This document shows positions 61,680 through 64,000 of a DNA stretch of 64,000 nucleotides, piece by piece; positions within the stretch are counted from its first letter, which is position 1; every line of letters starts with the position of its first letter. The position numbers and the translations under genes are program-made. Source of the DNA: Hypomesus transpacificus (taxonomy: Eukaryota; Chordata; Actinopteri; Osmeriformes; Osmeridae); assembly GCF_021917145.1 (NCBI RefSeq), contig NC_061073.1:62001-126000 (forward strand), in the 5' to 3' direction. The notes beneath the pieces were generated by a model. The model was not told where the DNA came from, ran no database searches, and saw only the letters and a list, made by a program, of their open reading frames with translations.

Positions 61680-64000
61680 TTCTGATGAAGAAAGATAAAC
61701 CATCAAATTGGCTGCTTCACAGCTACCAACAATTTTCTGTTTTGATGGAATGTTGTCAGTCCATCTAGGGGTAATCTGACACATTGAGGATGGTACCTTC
61801 TTACAGCCATATCACGCAACTGCATGGCCTGGGGTGTGGTGCCCCTTGACCCTGCTGTACAGAGATGACACTGTCTGGATCCGTGGAACGTCAGAATATA
61901 TTCTTCTATTTCCAGGTAAAAAACTGAAAAGGTGTCAAACTCACAGCTCATGTGAATTTTTTATGTTTGTGCAGTATATTATTTACAAGTATTTCTTGTA
62001 CTGTACTCACACCCAAAACAATTTACAAAAGGAAAATATCTAAATAAACATTTAATGACATAAATTGTGTTAACCCAAAACAATCAGAAAAATAATTACT
62101 TGGTAAAGACAAATTGGTCAGTAAAGGGTAGGGTTTCCACCCCACAACAGACCCACTCCTTAAGCATGTTTACATACTCCAACAGACCTTTGTAATGCCT
62201 TTAACCCAGCAGATGATTCTGAGGGATCTCAGAAGGAGTCAGATCAGACATTTTCCACTTAACTAAGAGTTTAGACTTGGGTGTACAATGTACACTTAAA
62301 TATTAAAGTTGTAATCTCACAACCTTTCAAAAACTAATCAGATTCAGTTTGTTGTCTTTATTGAAGAGTTATTTGTTGGACACTACATTTTGCATTGCTT
62401 TGTGGGAAATTTGTATTCCACTAAACAGTGTATAACCCCCATCTTCAAATTTTGGGAAAATAAAACATAACATATTTATTGTGTATTTGTGGGGTATGGA
62501 GCACATTTGGACGCACCGTAACTCTCCCGTCTCTAGGAGAGCAGATAAGAGAACGTTAAGTAAAACTTAACTTGCTTATCTCTGGAGGAGCAGAGAAGGA
62601 AGTTTCCTGAAACCTAACTATCAGTTTGGAGGAAGTAGGTTGTGTAAGTATGAGGAAAAAAACTCTAAATGTTAACCTACCAGATAACTTGCTTATCTCT
62701 GGGGGAGCCGATGAGGAAGTTTCCTGAAATGTAACTATCAGTGGAGTAGGTTGTGTAAGTGTAGCCGGTGTGAGAAAAAAATATCAAAATCTCAACCTAC
62801 CATATTTCCTCTTAGGTACCGTTCCCACCTGGTTCATGTGACCGTATTATATAACTTTTTTGATGAACATACTATAATTTTTATTTGTTAAGTTTGGCTT
62901 GTTGCTGTGTTCGGCTGTTCGTATAGATTGTGGAAGAACAATTGTCCATAATCAATTTTTTTGCATTTCCTATAAAAACGGGACAACAGCATGACTGGGT
63001 TGGTGCTGTAAAGAATAGCATACTCGTAATATTTTAAAAAAGTTGTTTGGGGAACCATAACTTGTCATGGAAGGGAATTTCAAATCATGCCTGGCATTAG
63101 TGGCGATGTGTCCTGGCTTAGGTTACTGAAATGAATTTGCACAACAGGCAAGGGATCCACACAAACAATAAATATACCTCATTAGAGTGAACTCGGTTCT
63201 ACGTTCTAGACTGATCTGTTATTGTTTACGTTCCAAAAAAGGTCCACATCTGGTTCTACGTGATGTTCTTGTTCTTCTGAATGTTTGACTTGATCACATG
63301 TTCGACAGTCCTGCAGGATCTTTTCTTTATAACGTGTTCTTGCTTAACCAGACGTTCCGGTAACATTGACCCAACAGGAAAACGATGATTTACCACAGAC
63401 TTTCTCATTTTCTCATTCTTATCAGTTCAATATGTAGGCTACATTTATAGAAAATCAACTTAAATACATAGGCTACAACATTTAGCCTAATGCATTAAAC
63501 AATGATGAACAATGATTTCAGAATGAATAGCCTACTTGAAACGTATGGCTCTATGGTAGTTTGTGATTTTAAATGTTTAGGCATCAGGCATATAGGCCTA
63601 TAACTCAATCTAAATTATCCCAGTATAATTGTCATAGCTACATAAATGTAAACAATACATTTAGATTTACATTTAGTCATTTTAGCAGACGCTCTTATCC
63701 AGAGCGACTTACAGTAAGTAGCTTACAACTGCAAAACTAACCTAAATCCATACATCTATCCTTCATTTTCCCGACACAAAAACCATGTTAAAAAGTTAGG
63801 CTACTGGATAATGTATTGATTAATGGTAGGGGACGTTCTTTCCGGAAGAAGTCACATGGCCGTGTGCATTGCTTTTTGCCGTGGTGGATCGGTATTAACC
63901 ATGTTCTACCTCTCGGGCTGCTTAAGAATAGGGTGCACGTGCAATTAGCTTGACTACTTAAATCTGACTTGAATAAGTAGGAGTGCGCAAGCTGAAATTG
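61680..64000. other. Region beyond the lectin gene, no gene recognised
   Basis: A direct repeat of about 120 bp lies at 62567-62690 and 62688-62805 (shared taacttgcttatctctgg, gaggaagtttcctgaaa, gtaggttgtgtaagt). A SINE tail fragment in reverse lies at 63665-63725 (gcagacgctcttatccagag). Otherwise AT-rich sequence without exon-like frames. Confidence 0.5.

Overview
This window is teleost fish nuclear DNA. The evidence is intron-containing vertebrate genes, a fish-type Tc1 element, CR1/L2-type LINEs and tRNA-derived SINEs, many short hAT-like inverted-repeat elements, and dense (CA)n microsatellites and minisatellites. A run of exactly 100 N (47972-48071) marks a draft assembly. I do not name a species.

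Five protein genes can be read exon by exon with consistent phases. They are NSMCE3 (minus, 3648-6982), SLC25A20 (plus, 17111-28012), tafazzin TAZ (plus, 35787-41646), ATP6AP1 (plus, 45745-53736) and a two-domain L-rhamnose-binding lectin (minus, 57796-61614). TAZ followed by ATP6AP1 in the same orientation is the order known from human Xq28. Two phase-compatible exons at 2132-2383 may be the 3' end of an unidentified plus-strand gene. There is no operon logic: the genes are independent. NSMCE3 serves the SMC5/6 complex, SLC25A20 and TAZ serve mitochondria (acylcarnitine import, cardiolipin remodelling), ATP6AP1 serves the V-ATPase, and the lectin is a secreted innate-immunity type protein.

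Layout: 1-3.3 kb holds repeats and the possible 3' exons; 3.6-7.0 kb NSMCE3; 7.2-17 kb mostly transposon remnants, several with clear 8-bp target duplications; 17.1-28.0 kb SLC25A20 with TE-filled introns; 28.1-29.7 kb a dead Tc1 element; 30.2-34.7 kb a minus-strand LINE split by two nested insertions; 35.8-41.6 kb TAZ, with a 2.9-kb intron 8 full of repeats; 42-45.7 kb TE-derived intergenic DNA; 45.7-53.7 kb ATP6AP1 with a LINE ending beside exon 2; 53.6-55.1 kb a 744-bp tandem duplication; 55.9-57.2 kb minisatellites; 57.3-61.6 kb the lectin; 61.7-64 kb repeats only.

Two observations stand out. First, in at least four genes short tandem arrays consist of copies of the gene's own splice acceptor, splice donor or stop-codon region: TAZ exon 2, exon 5 and stop; ATP6AP1 exon 5 donor and stop; SLC25A20 exon 2; an NSMCE3 donor. 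Second, a transposon family with TAGCCTG-type ends makes 9-bp target duplications in every complete copy, and one relative carries a degraded RecQ-like helicase fragment.
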